DNA from: Gammaproteobacteria bacterium
GTDB lineage: Bacteria > Pseudomonadota > Gammaproteobacteria > Pseudomonadales > Pseudohongiellaceae
Assembly (NCBI GenBank): GCA_028825335.1
Contig: JAPKAI010000008.1
Location: 1 to 54,060 of the forward strand
Direction: 5' to 3'
DNA: 54,060 bases
The notes beneath the pieces are model-generated. The model worked only from the letters and a program-made list of their open reading frames with translations. It was not told the DNA's origin and ran no database searches. Below are positions 1-9,036 of this stretch, in pieces (within the stretch, counting starts at the first letter, position 1; the number at the start of each line of letters is the position of its first letter). Position numbers and translations under genes: made by a program.

Positions 1-2
1 CG

Positions 3-251
3 GCAAGATTTCAGGGCTATTTCGAACATATGGAAATGCAGATGATGGTGGATGCAGGCATGAGCCCAATTGAAGCTATCCGCGCCTCAACCGGTGTAGC
101 TGCCGATTGCATCGGCATGGGAGATATAGGAACCCTGGAGCCAGGCAAATGGGCCGACCTACTCGTACTAGATGCTAACCCAGCCGAGGACATAGCCAAC
201 TCAAAAACAATAGCAAGCGTGTGGATAGCTGGAAATCGCGTGCCCGATTAG
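3..251 (+). CDS. Amidohydrolase family protein, C-terminal part (cut by window start)
   Basis: The reading frame is open to the left edge, so only the last 82 codons are visible. The segment MSPIEAIRASTGVAAD followed by GTLEPGKWADLLVLDANP is the typical end of imidazolonepropionase-like amidohydrolases: a helix after the last metal-binding Asp region, then the small beta-sandwich strand that ends in a V-W-I-x-G-N pattern. The metal ligands and catalytic Asp lie outside the window, so the substrate cannot be judged. Known family role: hydrolysis of C-N bonds in cyclic amides, amidines or dipeptides by a mono- or dinuclear metal site. It lies 184 bp upstream of a glyoxylate-type aminotransferase on the same strand, but the gap argues against tight coupling. 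Confidence 0.85.
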   Translation, partial: ARFQGYFEHMEMQMMVDAGMSPIEAIRASTGVAADCIGMGDIGTLEPGKWADLLVLDANPAEDIANSKTIASVWIAGNRVPD

Positions 252-435
252 GGGTCGATAGCTAATGAAAATCCCTCACGTTTGCCACCAACCCCCGGAG
301 TTTTGGTATTCGAGGGCGGAAGCTAGGATGATTTTTTACAGATTGTCGAATAGTATTGCTCTAGTTAGGGTGCCTACTGCCCTAGCTGCAGCATGATAGT
401 CTTCAGAGTAGGCAATCAAGGAACGACTAGCGCTC

Positions 436-1617
436 ATGTCCAAGAATAACGCCCATCAGGCCGGCAGGCATTTCCTACAAATACCCGGCCCATCCAATGT
501 GCCCGATAGAGTACTACGTGCTATTGCCCAGCCCACCATTGACCATCGGGGTCCCGAGTTTGCACAGCTGACTCTGGGAATTCTGGATAAGCTTAAATCA
601 GTGTTCAACACTGAATCCCCTATCTTAATTTATCCAGCCTCAGGAACCGGCGGTTGGGAATCATCGCTGCTGAATACGCTTTGCCCCGGCGATAAAGTCC
701 TAGCCTTCGAGACTGGACATTTCGCGACCCTGTGGAAGAACGTCGCGGTTAAATTGGGTCTGGAAGTGATCTGGGTCGAAGGAGACTGGCGTCAAGGTAT
801 CGATGCGGATGTCGTGGAACAGCATCTGCTAGATGATCAGTCACATGAAATTAAAGCAGTGCTGGCGGTGCATACTGAAACCTCCAGCGGTGCGACCAGC
901 GATATCGCAAAAATCAGGAAGGCCATCGACGCTGCCAAACATCCTGCGTTGTACATGGTGGATGCCGTTTCCTCTCTAGCATGTACCGAGTTGAGGCATG
1001 ATGACTGGGGTATCGATGTCACTATCAGCGCTTCCCAAAAGGGTTTAATGCTACCCCCGGGATTATGTTTTAACTCTGTCAGTGAAAAAGCCTTGGCAGC
1101 CAGCAAGACTTCGAGATTCCCCCATTCCTATTGGAGTTGGGATTCCATGCTGGAGCTCAATAAAAAAGGCTACTTCCCCTACACACCAAGCACTAATATT
1201 CTCTACGGCCTTGATGAAGCACTCTGTATGTTGCACGACGAGGGCATGACTAATGTCTTCGCGAGACACCTCCGCCTAGCGCGAGCTACGCAGTTAGCAG
1301 TAGCGGGCTGGGGACTAGAGAATCTTTGTGCAAATTCTGAGGAATATTCAAACTCCACCACCGCTGTGTTAATGCCAGAAGGTCATAACGCAGATGTGCT
1401 GAGAAATATCATCCTCGAAAGGTTTAATATGTCGCTAGGGATGGGATTAGGGAAGGTGAAGGGCACTGTTTTTCGCATCGGTCATATCGGAGACTTCAAC
1501 GAGTTGATGCTGGCCGGAACCCTTAGCGGGGTCGAGATGGGCTTGAACATTGCGGGGGTGCCTCATAAGAAAGGCGGCGTGAATGCCGCGCTGGAGTTTT
1601 TAGCAAGCCCCGTGTAA
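436..1617 (+). CDS. Class V aminotransferase, serine-glyoxylate type
   Basis: A 393-residue PLP enzyme of fold type I, the usual length for alanine/serine-glyoxylate aminotransferases. The N-terminal IPGPSNVPDRVLRA, the PASGTGGWE phosphate-binding loop near residue 70, MVDAVSSL with the pyridine-binding Asp at about 176, and SASQKGLMLPPG with the Schiff-base Lys at about 202 are all visible. The family transfers an amino group from serine, alanine or ureidoglycine to glyoxylate, giving glycine. Ureidoglycine-glyoxylate aminotransferase (PucG) is a close relative, so a purine-degradation role cannot be excluded; no allantoin genes are seen here. The neighbouring GntP permease and FAD/Fe-S dehydrogenase fit 2-hydroxy-acid and glyoxylate metabolism. 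The start follows a weak AAGGA rather far upstream. Acts in the cytoplasm. Confidence 0.88.
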   Translation: MSKNNAHQAGRHFLQIPGPSNVPDRVLRAIAQPTIDHRGPEFAQLTLGILDKLKSVFNTESPILIYPASGTGGWESSLLNTLCPGDKVLAFETGHFATLWKNVAVKLGLEVIWVEGDWRQGIDADVVEQHLLDDQSHEIKAVLAVHTETSSGATSDIAKIRKAIDAAKHPALYMVDAVSSLACTELRHDDWGIDVTISASQKGLMLPPGLCFNSVSEKALAASKTSRFPHSYWSWDSMLELNKKGYFPYTPSTNILYGLDEALCMLHDEGMTNVFARHLRLARATQLAVAGWGLENLCANSEEYSNSTTAVLMPEGHNADVLRNIILERFNMSLGMGLGKVKGTVFRIGHIGDFNELMLAGTLSGVEMGLNIAGVPHKKGGVNAALEFLASPV

Positions 1618-1755
1618 GACTCACACTATTTGCGTTTAGATTCTTTTTTCCAACACCTTGAAAGTAAAAATCGATTTTACGAAAATCGAGCCTTAGCCAG
1701 GGTTACCCGACCCTCCCCAAGGTAAAAAATACTAAGAATAAATGCCGGAGTTTTC

Positions 1756-3117
1756 ATGGATCCATCTACTGCCGTAAGTATGAGCCCAGCGGTATCTCTC
1801 CTGGGCTTCGCCGTTGTGATTTTCCTTCTGCTTTTTCTCATAGCCAAATGGAAGTGGCATGTCTTCTTCGCCCTGTTAGTCCCGATTCTGTTGTTCGGTA
1901 TTTTGCCAGGTGTGCAGCAAAATAATTTTATTGATGCCTTCGAGTCCGGCTTCGGAAATACTCTGGGATCTATCGGCGTGGTGATTGTGCTTGGCTCCAT
2001 CATTGCCGAGGCGCTTAAACACACCGGCGCAATTCAAGTTATCACTCGTTCTATGGTTAATCTAATCGGCTCGAATCGGATGCCCCTGGCCTTAACCTTG
2101 ACTGGATTTATCATTGGCGTTGCCATTTTTTCAGACGTTGCATTCGTTATCCTTAATCCCTTAGTGCACTCGGCTGCCAAGAGTATGGGAGTGAGCATCG
2201 CCGTAATGTCCACAGGCTTAGTCGGTGCCCTGCAACTAACCCATGCAATTGTTCCACCTACTCCTGGGCCACTGGCTGCTGCTGCTCTGTTAGGTGCTGA
2301 CATTGGTAAGACAATTATCTTTGGCAGTATTGCCTGCCTGTTTGGGTCCATAAGTTGCTGGGCCTGGGGAGTTTATGTGGCGGGTCCGCGCATTACGACC
2401 CAAGCCTCAGATGAATTTGATGGCAGCGATTTTGAACACTCCGAAGAGGAATTACCCAGCACCCTAAGCTCGTACATGCCTATAGTAATCCCCATCGTGC
2501 TGATAGGCACGCAGAGTGTCGTAAGTCTGGTATTCGACGAAGGCCATATACTCAGAACTATTTTCTCCTATTTGGGTTGGCCGGTAATCGCACTATCAGT
2601 TGGTGTATGGCTAGCTTATCGAAATATTAAGAGTAGCGATGCGCGGGAAAGAGCAAAAAATGAATGGGTGGAAGCGGCGCTTAGAACCTCTGCGATGATC
2701 CTCGTTGTTACAGGGCTTGGAGGGTCGCTTAGTGCAATATTGCGAGGTACACCGGCGGTTGATTTTATCGCCATGATGTTTACAGACTATGGATTGCCCA
2801 CCATATTGCTCCCCTTTGTAATAGGCATAATTGGCAACCTGATTACCGGGTCTACCACTGTTGGGGTTATCACTGCCGCGTCCTTGGTCGCACCTATGTT
2901 GGGAACGCTGGGCTTGTCCCCGGAAGCTGCTATGTTGGCTGGAGCAAGTGGTTCGGTAATTATTAAATACGTGAACAGCAGTTATTTTTGGGTGTGTACC
3001 TCGTTAACCAAACTAAGTGTCGCCGACGCCGTTTTTAGTTACGGAGGGGCGACTCTGGTCGGTGGTATTACGTCTTTTGCGGCAGTTTGTATAATGTGGG
3101 TTCTAGGGTTTATTTAG
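1756..3117 (+). CDS. GntP-family organic acid permease
   Basis: 453 residues, almost entirely hydrophobic, with about 12 predicted membrane segments and the length expected for GntP (gluconate:H+ symporter) proteins. The conserved half-repeats are visible: GFIIGVAIFSDVAFVILNPL near residue 115, followed by HAIVPPTPGPLAAA, and in the second half ITGSTTVGVITAASLVAP. Family members import gluconate, glycerate, fructuronate or related hydroxy acids with protons across the inner membrane. A GGAG lies 8 bases before the ATG. It follows the aminotransferase by 138 bp on the same strand and its stop is only 11 bp from the stop of the convergent FAD/Fe-S dehydrogenase. A hydroxy acid such as glycerate is a plausible substrate from context, but this is inference. 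Confidence 0.9.
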   Translation: MDPSTAVSMSPAVSLLGFAVVIFLLLFLIAKWKWHVFFALLVPILLFGILPGVQQNNFIDAFESGFGNTLGSIGVVIVLGSIIAEALKHTGAIQVITRSMVNLIGSNRMPLALTLTGFIIGVAIFSDVAFVILNPLVHSAAKSMGVSIAVMSTGLVGALQLTHAIVPPTPGPLAAAALLGADIGKTIIFGSIACLFGSISCWAWGVYVAGPRITTQASDEFDGSDFEHSEEELPSTLSSYMPIVIPIVLIGTQSVVSLVFDEGHILRTIFSYLGWPVIALSVGVWLAYRNIKSSDARERAKNEWVEAALRTSAMILVVTGLGGSLSAILRGTPAVDFIAMMFTDYGLPTILLPFVIGIIGNLITGSTTVGVITAASLVAPMLGTLGLSPEAAMLAGASGSVIIKYVNSSYFWVCTSLTKLSVADAVFSYGGATLVGGITSFAAVCIMWVLGFI

Positions 3118-3128
3118 CTCTGTAAAAG

Positions 3129-6059
3129 TTACTCTGCCAGAGCCATCTCTAGAACTCGTGCTACATGAATCGCTTCTCGGCCTGCCCCGTCTTGAATCTG
3201 GTGCCTGCAACTTGTGCCATCGGCGACGATCAAACAATTGGCATCGGCTTCTCTTACCGCTGGCAGTAAACTGAGTTCCCCCATCTTCATCGAGGTATCG
3301 AAATGCTTGGCATCGTAGCCAAATGAACCGGCCATGCCGCAGCAACTCGATTCTACTGTTTCCACAACTAACTCCGGCACCATTGCGAGCACTTGTTGAA
3401 CCGACGACATGACTGCAAATGCCTTCTGGTGGCAGTGCCCATGAAGCAGCGCTCGTTTTGCCGGCAAGGATTTTAGTTTCAGCTGTAACTCACCTTTGGC
3501 TTCTTCTGCTGCTAAAAATTCCTCGAATAGAAAAGCATGTTGAGATAAGGCAGTAGTTTCATCACCAGGAAGCAGTGACGGAAACTCATCGCGTAAAGTG
3601 AGTAAACAAGAAGGCTCAAGCCCAACTATCGGTATGCCCTTCTCCACAAAAGGCCTGAGGCTAGCAATTACCCGTTGTGCCTCGACTCGCGCCTCATCCA
3701 CCATGCCGCTGCTGAGGAAGGTTCGACCACAGCACAGCGGCCGAGCTTTATCGGCTGGTTCGGCCGCGTGCACCGAATAACCTGCCGCGGTTAGTACCGC
3801 CAATGCCGCTCTTGCATTTTCAGGCTCGAAACAGCTATTGAAGGTGTCCACTAACAGCACTACGTCTTTGCCTGTAGTAGAAATCTCTGGCTGAGACGGC
3901 ACTTCTATTTCCGGTCGAAATTGATCCGCTCGCCACTTTGGCAGACTGCGTCTGGCGCTGAAGCCCAGCATAAGTTCCGACAAACTCTTCAAGCCGGGAA
4001 TTTGATCTCGTAGATTTAACAGGAAAGACAGGTTCCGCATGCGATAAGCATAGCGTGGCAAATAGGCGACTAAACGATCCTTTAAGGACAGGCTATTTTT
4101 TTTATAATACTGGTGCAGGAATTCAATTTTCATCTTCGCCATGTCGATGCCGGTTGGACATTCGCGCTTACAGCCCTTGCAGGAAACACACAGTGCCATG
4201 GTATCGAACATCGCATCAGAAGAGAGTGCCTCTGGCCCCAACTGGCCGCTGACCGCCAGTCTTAGAGTATTTGCGCGGCCCCGAGTGACATGCTGCTCAT
4301 CTGAACTTACTCGAAAAGACGGGCACATGACGGCGACGTCTGATTTTCTGCAGGCGCCGTTGTTATTACACATCTCAAGCGCCTGGTTGAAACTTCCAAA
4401 TTCCGACCAGTCCATGGTGGTGGCGATGGGCGCATTCGAATAGCCTGGAGCAAATCGGAAAAGGCTTCTGTCGTCCATTTTTGGAGGGCGTACAATCTTG
4501 CCGGGATTAAACGTACCTGTCGGATCAAAGCTGTCTTTCACCTCCTCGAAAGAATTCACCATGCGCTGCCCGAACATGGGCAGGTGAAATTCAGATCGTG
4601 AAAGGCCGTCTCCGTGTTCACCGGAATGAGACCCCTTGTACTCACGAACAATTTCTAGAGTCTCCTCTACTATTTCTCGCATTTTTTGAGCGCCACTTTC
4701 TTCTTTCATATTGAGAATTGGGCGAACGTGCAAGCAACCTACTGATGCATGCGCGTAGAAGGTGCCAGTTGTTCCATGTTTGTAAAAAATCTCACTTACT
4801 CGGCGCGTATATTCTGCAAGGTCTTTCAAATCCACCGCACAGTCTTCGATAAAGGAGACCGGCTTTCCATCGCCCTTCATAGACATCATTATATTGAGGC
4901 CGGATTTGCGCACTTCCCATATGGCTTGTTGAAATTCATTATCCGTAGCTTCGACAACCGAATTTTCGGAACCCAAGGATTCCACTAGCTCGACCAGTTG
5001 CGACAAACTATGCAGTTGAGCCGCCTGCTCCTCGCCAGAAAATTCGACCAGCAATAAGGCTTGAGGCTCACCCTGAACAAAGCGATCAACTGTCCCCGCG
5101 AATACCGGAATATCCCTAGCCAGGTCAATCATGGTGCGATCAACCAATTCAACAGCGCTGGGGTTCAGCTCGACAATATGCTGTGTTGCCTCCATGGCTT
5201 CATAGAAGGAGGAAAAGTGGCAAACGCCGAGAGTCTTGTGCACCGGTAGGGGCTGCAATTTCAAATGAATGCGCTGGAAGAATGCGAGCGTGCCTTCGGA
5301 GCCCACCAACAAATGAGACATGTTCGGGTTTTGTTGTGTGAGTACGTCGATATTGTAGCCACCGACGCGGCGCAGTAGATCGGGAAAGCGCTGTGCAATT
5401 TCTTGCGCTTCCCTGTCGCCAAGAGCCAGCATCTTTTTGAGTAATCCAATTTGCGCCGGATCTTCATCAGTGAGTTGACGATCACGCAGCGTCTTAAAAT
5501 GCACCTGACTGCCATCCGCCAGCAGACCATCGATAGCCAGCACATTGTGCACCATATTGCCGTAGCGAATAGAGCGAGATCCGCAGCTGTTATTGCCAGT
5601 CATGCCTCCCAGAGTTGCGCGGTTGGCTGTAGAGACATCCACTGGATAGAACAGGCCGTGGGGTTTGAGGAAACGGTTTAGATGATCCAACACCATACCG
5701 GGTTGCACGCAGGCTGTGCGAGCCTCAGCGTCAAACTCGAGAAGCCCATTGAGGTGCTTGGTGGTATCAAGGATCAGCGCTTCGCCGATTGCCTGGCCGG
5801 TTTGGGAAGTGCCAGCGCCTCGGGGTAGTACCGGAATACCTTCATCCACAGCTATCTGTAGGGCAATTTGTACATCCTGCTCTGTTTTGGGAACCGCAAC
5901 CCCAAGAGGTTGTATCTGATAAATAGAAGCATCGGTACTGTAACGCCCGCGGCTAAAATCATCGAACATCACCTCGCCCTGCAACTCCTTTCTGAGGCGT
6001 GTGGCAAGCGTGCTGTCATTGCTATATACCATCTCTGTTATCTCTTCTGCTTGGGCCAA
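3129..6059 (-). CDS. FAD-binding and Fe-S-binding 2-hydroxy acid dehydrogenase (YdiJ/GlcD-GlcF fusion type)
   Basis: 976 residues joining a GlcD-like flavoprotein to a GlcF-like iron-sulfur part, close to the size of YdiJ (about 1000). The FAD domain shows PRGAGTSQTGQ near residue 78 and GGMTGNNSCGSRSIRYG near 150; an FAD-oxidase C-terminal domain follows to about 520. Iron-sulfur cysteines lie near 560-580 (CNNNGACRKSD then MCPSF) and near 622 (CVSCKGCKRECP). Two CCG domains carry CCGRTFL near 774 and CCGMAGSFGYD near 905. The family oxidises D-2-hydroxy acids (D-2-hydroxyglutarate for E. coli YdiJ; D-lactate or glycolate in relatives) and passes electrons to the quinone pool. No export signal, so it acts at the cytoplasmic face. 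The substrate here is not decided by sequence alone. Confidence 0.92.
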   Translation of the reverse strand: MAQAEEITEMVYSNDSTLATRLRKELQGEVMFDDFSRGRYSTDASIYQIQPLGVAVPKTEQDVQIALQIAVDEGIPVLPRGAGTSQTGQAIGEALILDTTKHLNGLLEFDAEARTACVQPGMVLDHLNRFLKPHGLFYPVDVSTANRATLGGMTGNNSCGSRSIRYGNMVHNVLAIDGLLADGSQVHFKTLRDRQLTDEDPAQIGLLKKMLALGDREAQEIAQRFPDLLRRVGGYNIDVLTQQNPNMSHLLVGSEGTLAFFQRIHLKLQPLPVHKTLGVCHFSSFYEAMEATQHIVELNPSAVELVDRTMIDLARDIPVFAGTVDRFVQGEPQALLLVEFSGEEQAAQLHSLSQLVELVESLGSENSVVEATDNEFQQAIWEVRKSGLNIMMSMKGDGKPVSFIEDCAVDLKDLAEYTRRVSEIFYKHGTTGTFYAHASVGCLHVRPILNMKEESGAQKMREIVEETLEIVREYKGSHSGEHGDGLSRSEFHLPMFGQRMVNSFEEVKDSFDPTGTFNPGKIVRPPKMDDRSLFRFAPGYSNAPIATTMDWSEFGSFNQALEMCNNNGACRKSDVAVMCPSFRVSSDEQHVTRGRANTLRLAVSGQLGPEALSSDAMFDTMALCVSCKGCKRECPTGIDMAKMKIEFLHQYYKKNSLSLKDRLVAYLPRYAYRMRNLSFLLNLRDQIPGLKSLSELMLGFSARRSLPKWRADQFRPEIEVPSQPEISTTGKDVVLLVDTFNSCFEPENARAALAVLTAAGYSVHAAEPADKARPLCCGRTFLSSGMVDEARVEAQRVIASLRPFVEKGIPIVGLEPSCLLTLRDEFPSLLPGDETTALSQHAFLFEEFLAAEEAKGELQLKLKSLPAKRALLHGHCHQKAFAVMSSVQQVLAMVPELVVETVESSCCGMAGSFGYDAKHFDTSMKMGELSLLPAVREADANCLIVADGTSCRHQIQDGAGREAIHVARVLEMALAE

Positions 6060-6121
6060 ATGGGCCTGTTCTTTATATCAGTCTTGCTCTGCGCCTTGCA
6101 AAATAAACTCAGTAGAAAGGT

Positions 6122-6140
6122 AGAAATGGGGTCAGAATAA
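6122..6140 (+). repeat. Dispersed 19-bp motif, copy 1
   Basis: The 19 bases AGAAATGGGGTCAGAATAA recur inverted at 32087-32105 with two substitutions, and a shortened 11-base version sits at 14851-14861. It lies in the divergent intergenic region between the FAD/Fe-S dehydrogenase and soxC. The function is unknown; short intergenic repeats of this kind are often remnants of REP-like elements. Confidence 0.5.
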
Positions 6141-6338
6141 ATATCCAGTAGTTTACGGGCTTTTTGAGTCAGTCCAACTCTCTCCTCCCCTACTCCAATA
6201 TTTCCTACTTTTCGAACCTTTACCTCCTTTAATTCATTATCGCCAGCACCTATTCCCATTTACTTTTCCCAAACTTAGAGAGACACTCAATCAACCTCAT
6301 CTGAAACTGCTATGGAAGGCAATAATATGGAGAGAACA

Positions 6339-7604
6339 ATGAGTCAAAAAAAGACTGACCGACGAGAATTTCTTAAGCGTAGCGCCGCTGTAGCGGGCGC
6401 TGTAGGCCTAGGAGCGGTAAAGCCGGCTCTTGGGCAGGATCATGAACATATGCCGGTAGCGCCTGAACCTGGGGCTTTTATCCGCGGTTCTGACGAAATG
6501 ACGGCCTATGGCTCGCGTTCCCGCTTCGTAGATTCGGTGCGTATTCCCCATGGAGGGCGAGAGTCTCCTGATTCCTTTGGCCTGGACTTTCATATTGCTA
6601 CACCGCTGCAGGATTCGGTGGGTGAGATCACCCCCTCCTCGCTCCACTATATGGGCACTACGCGCGGGTCCTTTGTGCCGGACATCGATCCGGATGAGCA
6701 TCGGCTGATGATTCACGGCATGGTGGATAATCCGATCGTGTTTAGTATGGAGGACTTGAAGCGTATGCCCTCTGTGACTCGCAAGCATTTCATCGAATGC
6801 GCGGGTAATCGCTCGCGCAGCCGGCACACGACTATTCAAGAAACCCATGGTATGACTAGTAACGCCGAATGGACTGGAGTGCTGCTGTCTACTGTATTGA
6901 AAGAAGCTGGCGTGCACGCTGATGCCGATTGGGTTGTGGCGGAAGGCGTAGAGGAAGTGAAAGGCGCGTCGAGCATTCCTATGGCCAAAGCCATGGACGA
7001 TTGTTTATTGTGCTACGGCATGAATGGCGAACCGGTACGTCCTCAACAAGGCTTCCCGTTACGTTTACTGGCACCCGGCTTCGAAGGCATCTTTAACGTG
7101 AAGTGGCTGCGGCGCATCAAGGTGGTGGATGAGTATTACATGACCTACAACGACTTCGGTCATCTGACCCGTGATCCGGTTAACGCCGCGCTGGGTTATC
7201 AGATTGGTCCTAAGTCGGTTATCACTTATCCCTCCGGCGGGCAGCAATTACCTGGCGCTGGTTTCTACGAGATCGGCGGTTTGGCATGGTCTGGCGGTGG
7301 TCGAGTAAGCCGCGTTGAAATTTCTACCGACGGCGGTCGCAGCTGGAAAGACGCTGACATTCGCGGTACGGCAGAGCCAATGGCACATACACGCTTTAGC
7401 TTCGAATGGGATTGGGATGGCGCCGAGTGCGAGCTGCAATCACGCTGCATCGATGAGATCGGTCAGATACAGCCTTCGCGCCAGCAAGCATTGGATTTCT
7501 GGAGCACAGATGGCGAGCGCGCCACTTTTGTGAAAGGACAGGACAATTCCATTCAACCTTGGCGGGTTGCCAGCGACGGGGGCGTCCACAATGCGATCAG
7601 CTAA
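6339..7604 (+). CDS. soxC: SoxC-like sulfane/sulfite dehydrogenase molybdenum subunit
   Basis: 421 residues from the ATG at 6339, chosen because GGAG ends six bases before it; in-frame ATGs at 6312 and 6327 lack a comparable site. A Tat signal is clear: DRREFLKR followed by a hydrophobic stretch ending near PALGQ. The Mo-cofactor Cys sits in FIECAGNRSR at about residue 154. The C-terminal Mo-co dimerisation domain is present (GLAWSGGGRVSRVEISTDGG). SoxC is the molybdenum half of SoxCD, which oxidises the sulfane sulfur held on SoxYZ in the periplasm, releasing electrons to SoxD. The next gene is a SoxD-like cytochrome that overlaps its end. No soxXYZAB genes are in the window, so the in vivo substrate may differ from Sox-bound sulfur. 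Confidence 0.88.
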   Translation: MSQKKTDRREFLKRSAAVAGAVGLGAVKPALGQDHEHMPVAPEPGAFIRGSDEMTAYGSRSRFVDSVRIPHGGRESPDSFGLDFHIATPLQDSVGEITPSSLHYMGTTRGSFVPDIDPDEHRLMIHGMVDNPIVFSMEDLKRMPSVTRKHFIECAGNRSRSRHTTIQETHGMTSNAEWTGVLLSTVLKEAGVHADADWVVAEGVEEVKGASSIPMAKAMDDCLLCYGMNGEPVRPQQGFPLRLLAPGFEGIFNVKWLRRIKVVDEYYMTYNDFGHLTRDPVNAALGYQIGPKSVITYPSGGQQLPGAGFYEIGGLAWSGGGRVSRVEISTDGGRSWKDADIRGTAEPMAHTRFSFEWDWDGAECELQSRCIDEIGQIQPSRQQALDFWSTDGERATFVKGQDNSIQPWRVASDGGVHNAIS

Positions 7605-8190
7605 GCAATGGATTGCTTTGAAGGCTCTTCGAACCTTGCTACTCGCAACAATACTGGTAGCAGGCGTGGTTTCTGTAAAAGCTCAATCGCCTTTGTACGG
7701 TGTAGGCCGAACGCCTACTGAAAACGAAATACGTCTATGGGATATTGCCATCGGCCCTAAAGGCGAAGAACTCCCGGTAGGCAGTGGTTCAGTAGATATG
7801 GGGTCAGAGCTGTATCTCTCAAAAGGATGTGCGGGTTGTCACGGTACTCTGGGTAATGGCGGAATGGCGCCGCGCTTAATCAAGCGCGATGCGGGACCGA
7901 ATGCGGATCCTTGGGATTACGGCCGCGTACTGCCGATTCGCTCACCCTATGCAACGACGGTGTGGGATTTTATCAACCGTGCCATGCCACTTGGCGCCGA
8001 AGGTACCTTGACCGCGGATGAAGTGTATTCGTTGACCGCCTACCTGTTTTTTCTGAACGACGTGGTTGAAGATGGCGCTGAACTCAACGAGAAAACTCTG
8101 CCGCAGATTCAAATGCCAAATCGCACGAACTGGACGCAGGTTCCCGATTGGCTACCTGGCCAACCACGGCTTGAGGGCTATCCTTACTGA
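7591..8190 (+). CDS. SoxD-like mono-haem cytochrome c
   Basis: 199 residues from the ATG at 7591, which overlaps the soxC end by 14 bp; a TTG 24 bases upstream is less likely because the signal peptide (KALRTLLLATILVAGVVS, cleavage near AQS) starts right after this ATG. A single c-type haem motif CAGCH lies at 80-84 and a plausible axial Met in INRAMPLG at about 132, followed by TADEVYSLTAYLFFLND, a pattern typical of SoxD and related cytochromes. Classical SoxD of Paracoccus type is about twice as long and has two haems, so this is the short form. It should take electrons from SoxC in the periplasm. Coupling with soxC is translational by overlap. Confidence 0.85.
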   Translation: MRSAKQWIALKALRTLLLATILVAGVVSVKAQSPLYGVGRTPTENEIRLWDIAIGPKGEELPVGSGSVDMGSELYLSKGCAGCHGTLGNGGMAPRLIKRDAGPNADPWDYGRVLPIRSPYATTVWDFINRAMPLGAEGTLTADEVYSLTAYLFFLNDVVEDGAELNEKTLPQIQMPNRTNWTQVPDWLPGQPRLEGYPY

Positions 8191-8198
8191 ACGTGCTA

Positions 8199-8230
8199 AG
8201 TGGTCTGGTTAATTATATTCCCAGACCACT
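8199..8230 (+). terminator. Hairpin after the soxCD-like pair
   Basis: A perfect 10-bp stem (AGTGGTCTGG at 8199-8208, CCAGACCACT at 8221-8230) with a 12-base loop begins 9 bp after the cytochrome stop. There is no T-run behind it, so it may be a weak terminator, an RNA-stabilising end, or an attenuator between the soxCD pair and the downstream cytochrome b gene. Confidence 0.5.
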
Positions 8231-8304
8231 AATGCAGGGCTATAGTTAGGAGCAACCATCCATTGCATCAGCAGCGATAGCTGCGAAACTATGGTCCGCA
8301 AATT

Positions 8305-9036
8305 TTGAATACTAAATTAGATCTCAAAAGCTCCAGGCAATGGATTTATCGCCATAGTTACAACGCGCGAATCTGCCATTGGGTTACAGTGATTTCTTTC
8401 GCCTACCTGCTGTGGAGCGGAATTATGATATTCCTTCAGTTTCCCGAACTGTATTGGGGAAAAGTTGGATTCCAGGGACATCCTGCCGTGTTCAGGCTTT
8501 CAGACTGGGGACTTTCCTGGGATGAAGCTGACGCACTAGGCGATAGACGTTGGGGTAGAAACTACCATTACCTTTTCGCATGGGTATTTGTGTTCAACGG
8601 GATCGCTTATCTGGGCTGGAATTTCTGGCAGAAGAAATTCTATAAGAAGATGTTCCCCAGTCGTGAAGAACTTCGGCTTGAACACATCAAGACCGACATT
8701 CTAAATCATCTGCATTTTCGCACTTCGAATACTGAGTCTGCAAGAAGCTATAATTCGCTACAGAAAATTTCTTACGTGATCGTGCTCTTCGTTCTCTTTC
8801 CTTTCATGCTACTAAGTGGTTTCGCGCAAATGCCAGCCTTCACGGCAATTTCTCCGGAGCTTATTGATTTGTTTGGAGGCAGACAAACTGCTAGAACCCT
8901 TCACGTGGTGTGCACTCTGCTATTGGTTTTATTTGTAATTATTCACCTGATTGAAGTATTTGTCGCTGGAGCCATGAATCAGATTCGTTCAATGATTACA
9001 GGAAAGTACGCTCTTCCATCGGAGAGAGATGAATGA
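8305..9036 (+). CDS. Membrane cytochrome b (cytochrome b561/thiosulfate-reductase b type)
   Basis: 243 residues with four strong membrane segments. Candidate haem-ligating histidines are in RHSYNARICHW near residue 25, RNYHYLFAW near 93, the HLHFR region near 131, and RTLHVV plus IIHLIEVF in the last helix pair, matching the bacterial cytochrome b561 and FdnI/PhsC-type fold. The start is TTG at 8305: the frame has a stop at 8278 and no ATG before the conserved first helix. Such proteins carry electrons between a periplasmic molybdoenzyme and quinone. Its stop overlaps the next start by ATGA, so the two proteins very likely work as a pair in the inner membrane and periplasm. Confidence 0.88.
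   Translation: MNTKLDLKSSRQWIYRHSYNARICHWVTVISFAYLLWSGIMIFLQFPELYWGKVGFQGHPAVFRLSDWGLSWDEADALGDRRWGRNYHYLFAWVFVFNGIAYLGWNFWQKKFYKKMFPSREELRLEHIKTDILNHLHFRTSNTESARSYNSLQKISYVIVLFVLFPFMLLSGFAQMPAFTAISPELIDLFGGRQTARTLHVVCTLLLVLFVIIHLIEVFVAGAMNQIRSMITGKYALPSERDE

Noticed and set aside
6339..8190. A complete Sox thiosulfate-oxidation operon
   Set aside because: Only soxC and a short soxD-like gene are present; no soxX, Y, Z, A or B sequence is seen on either side.
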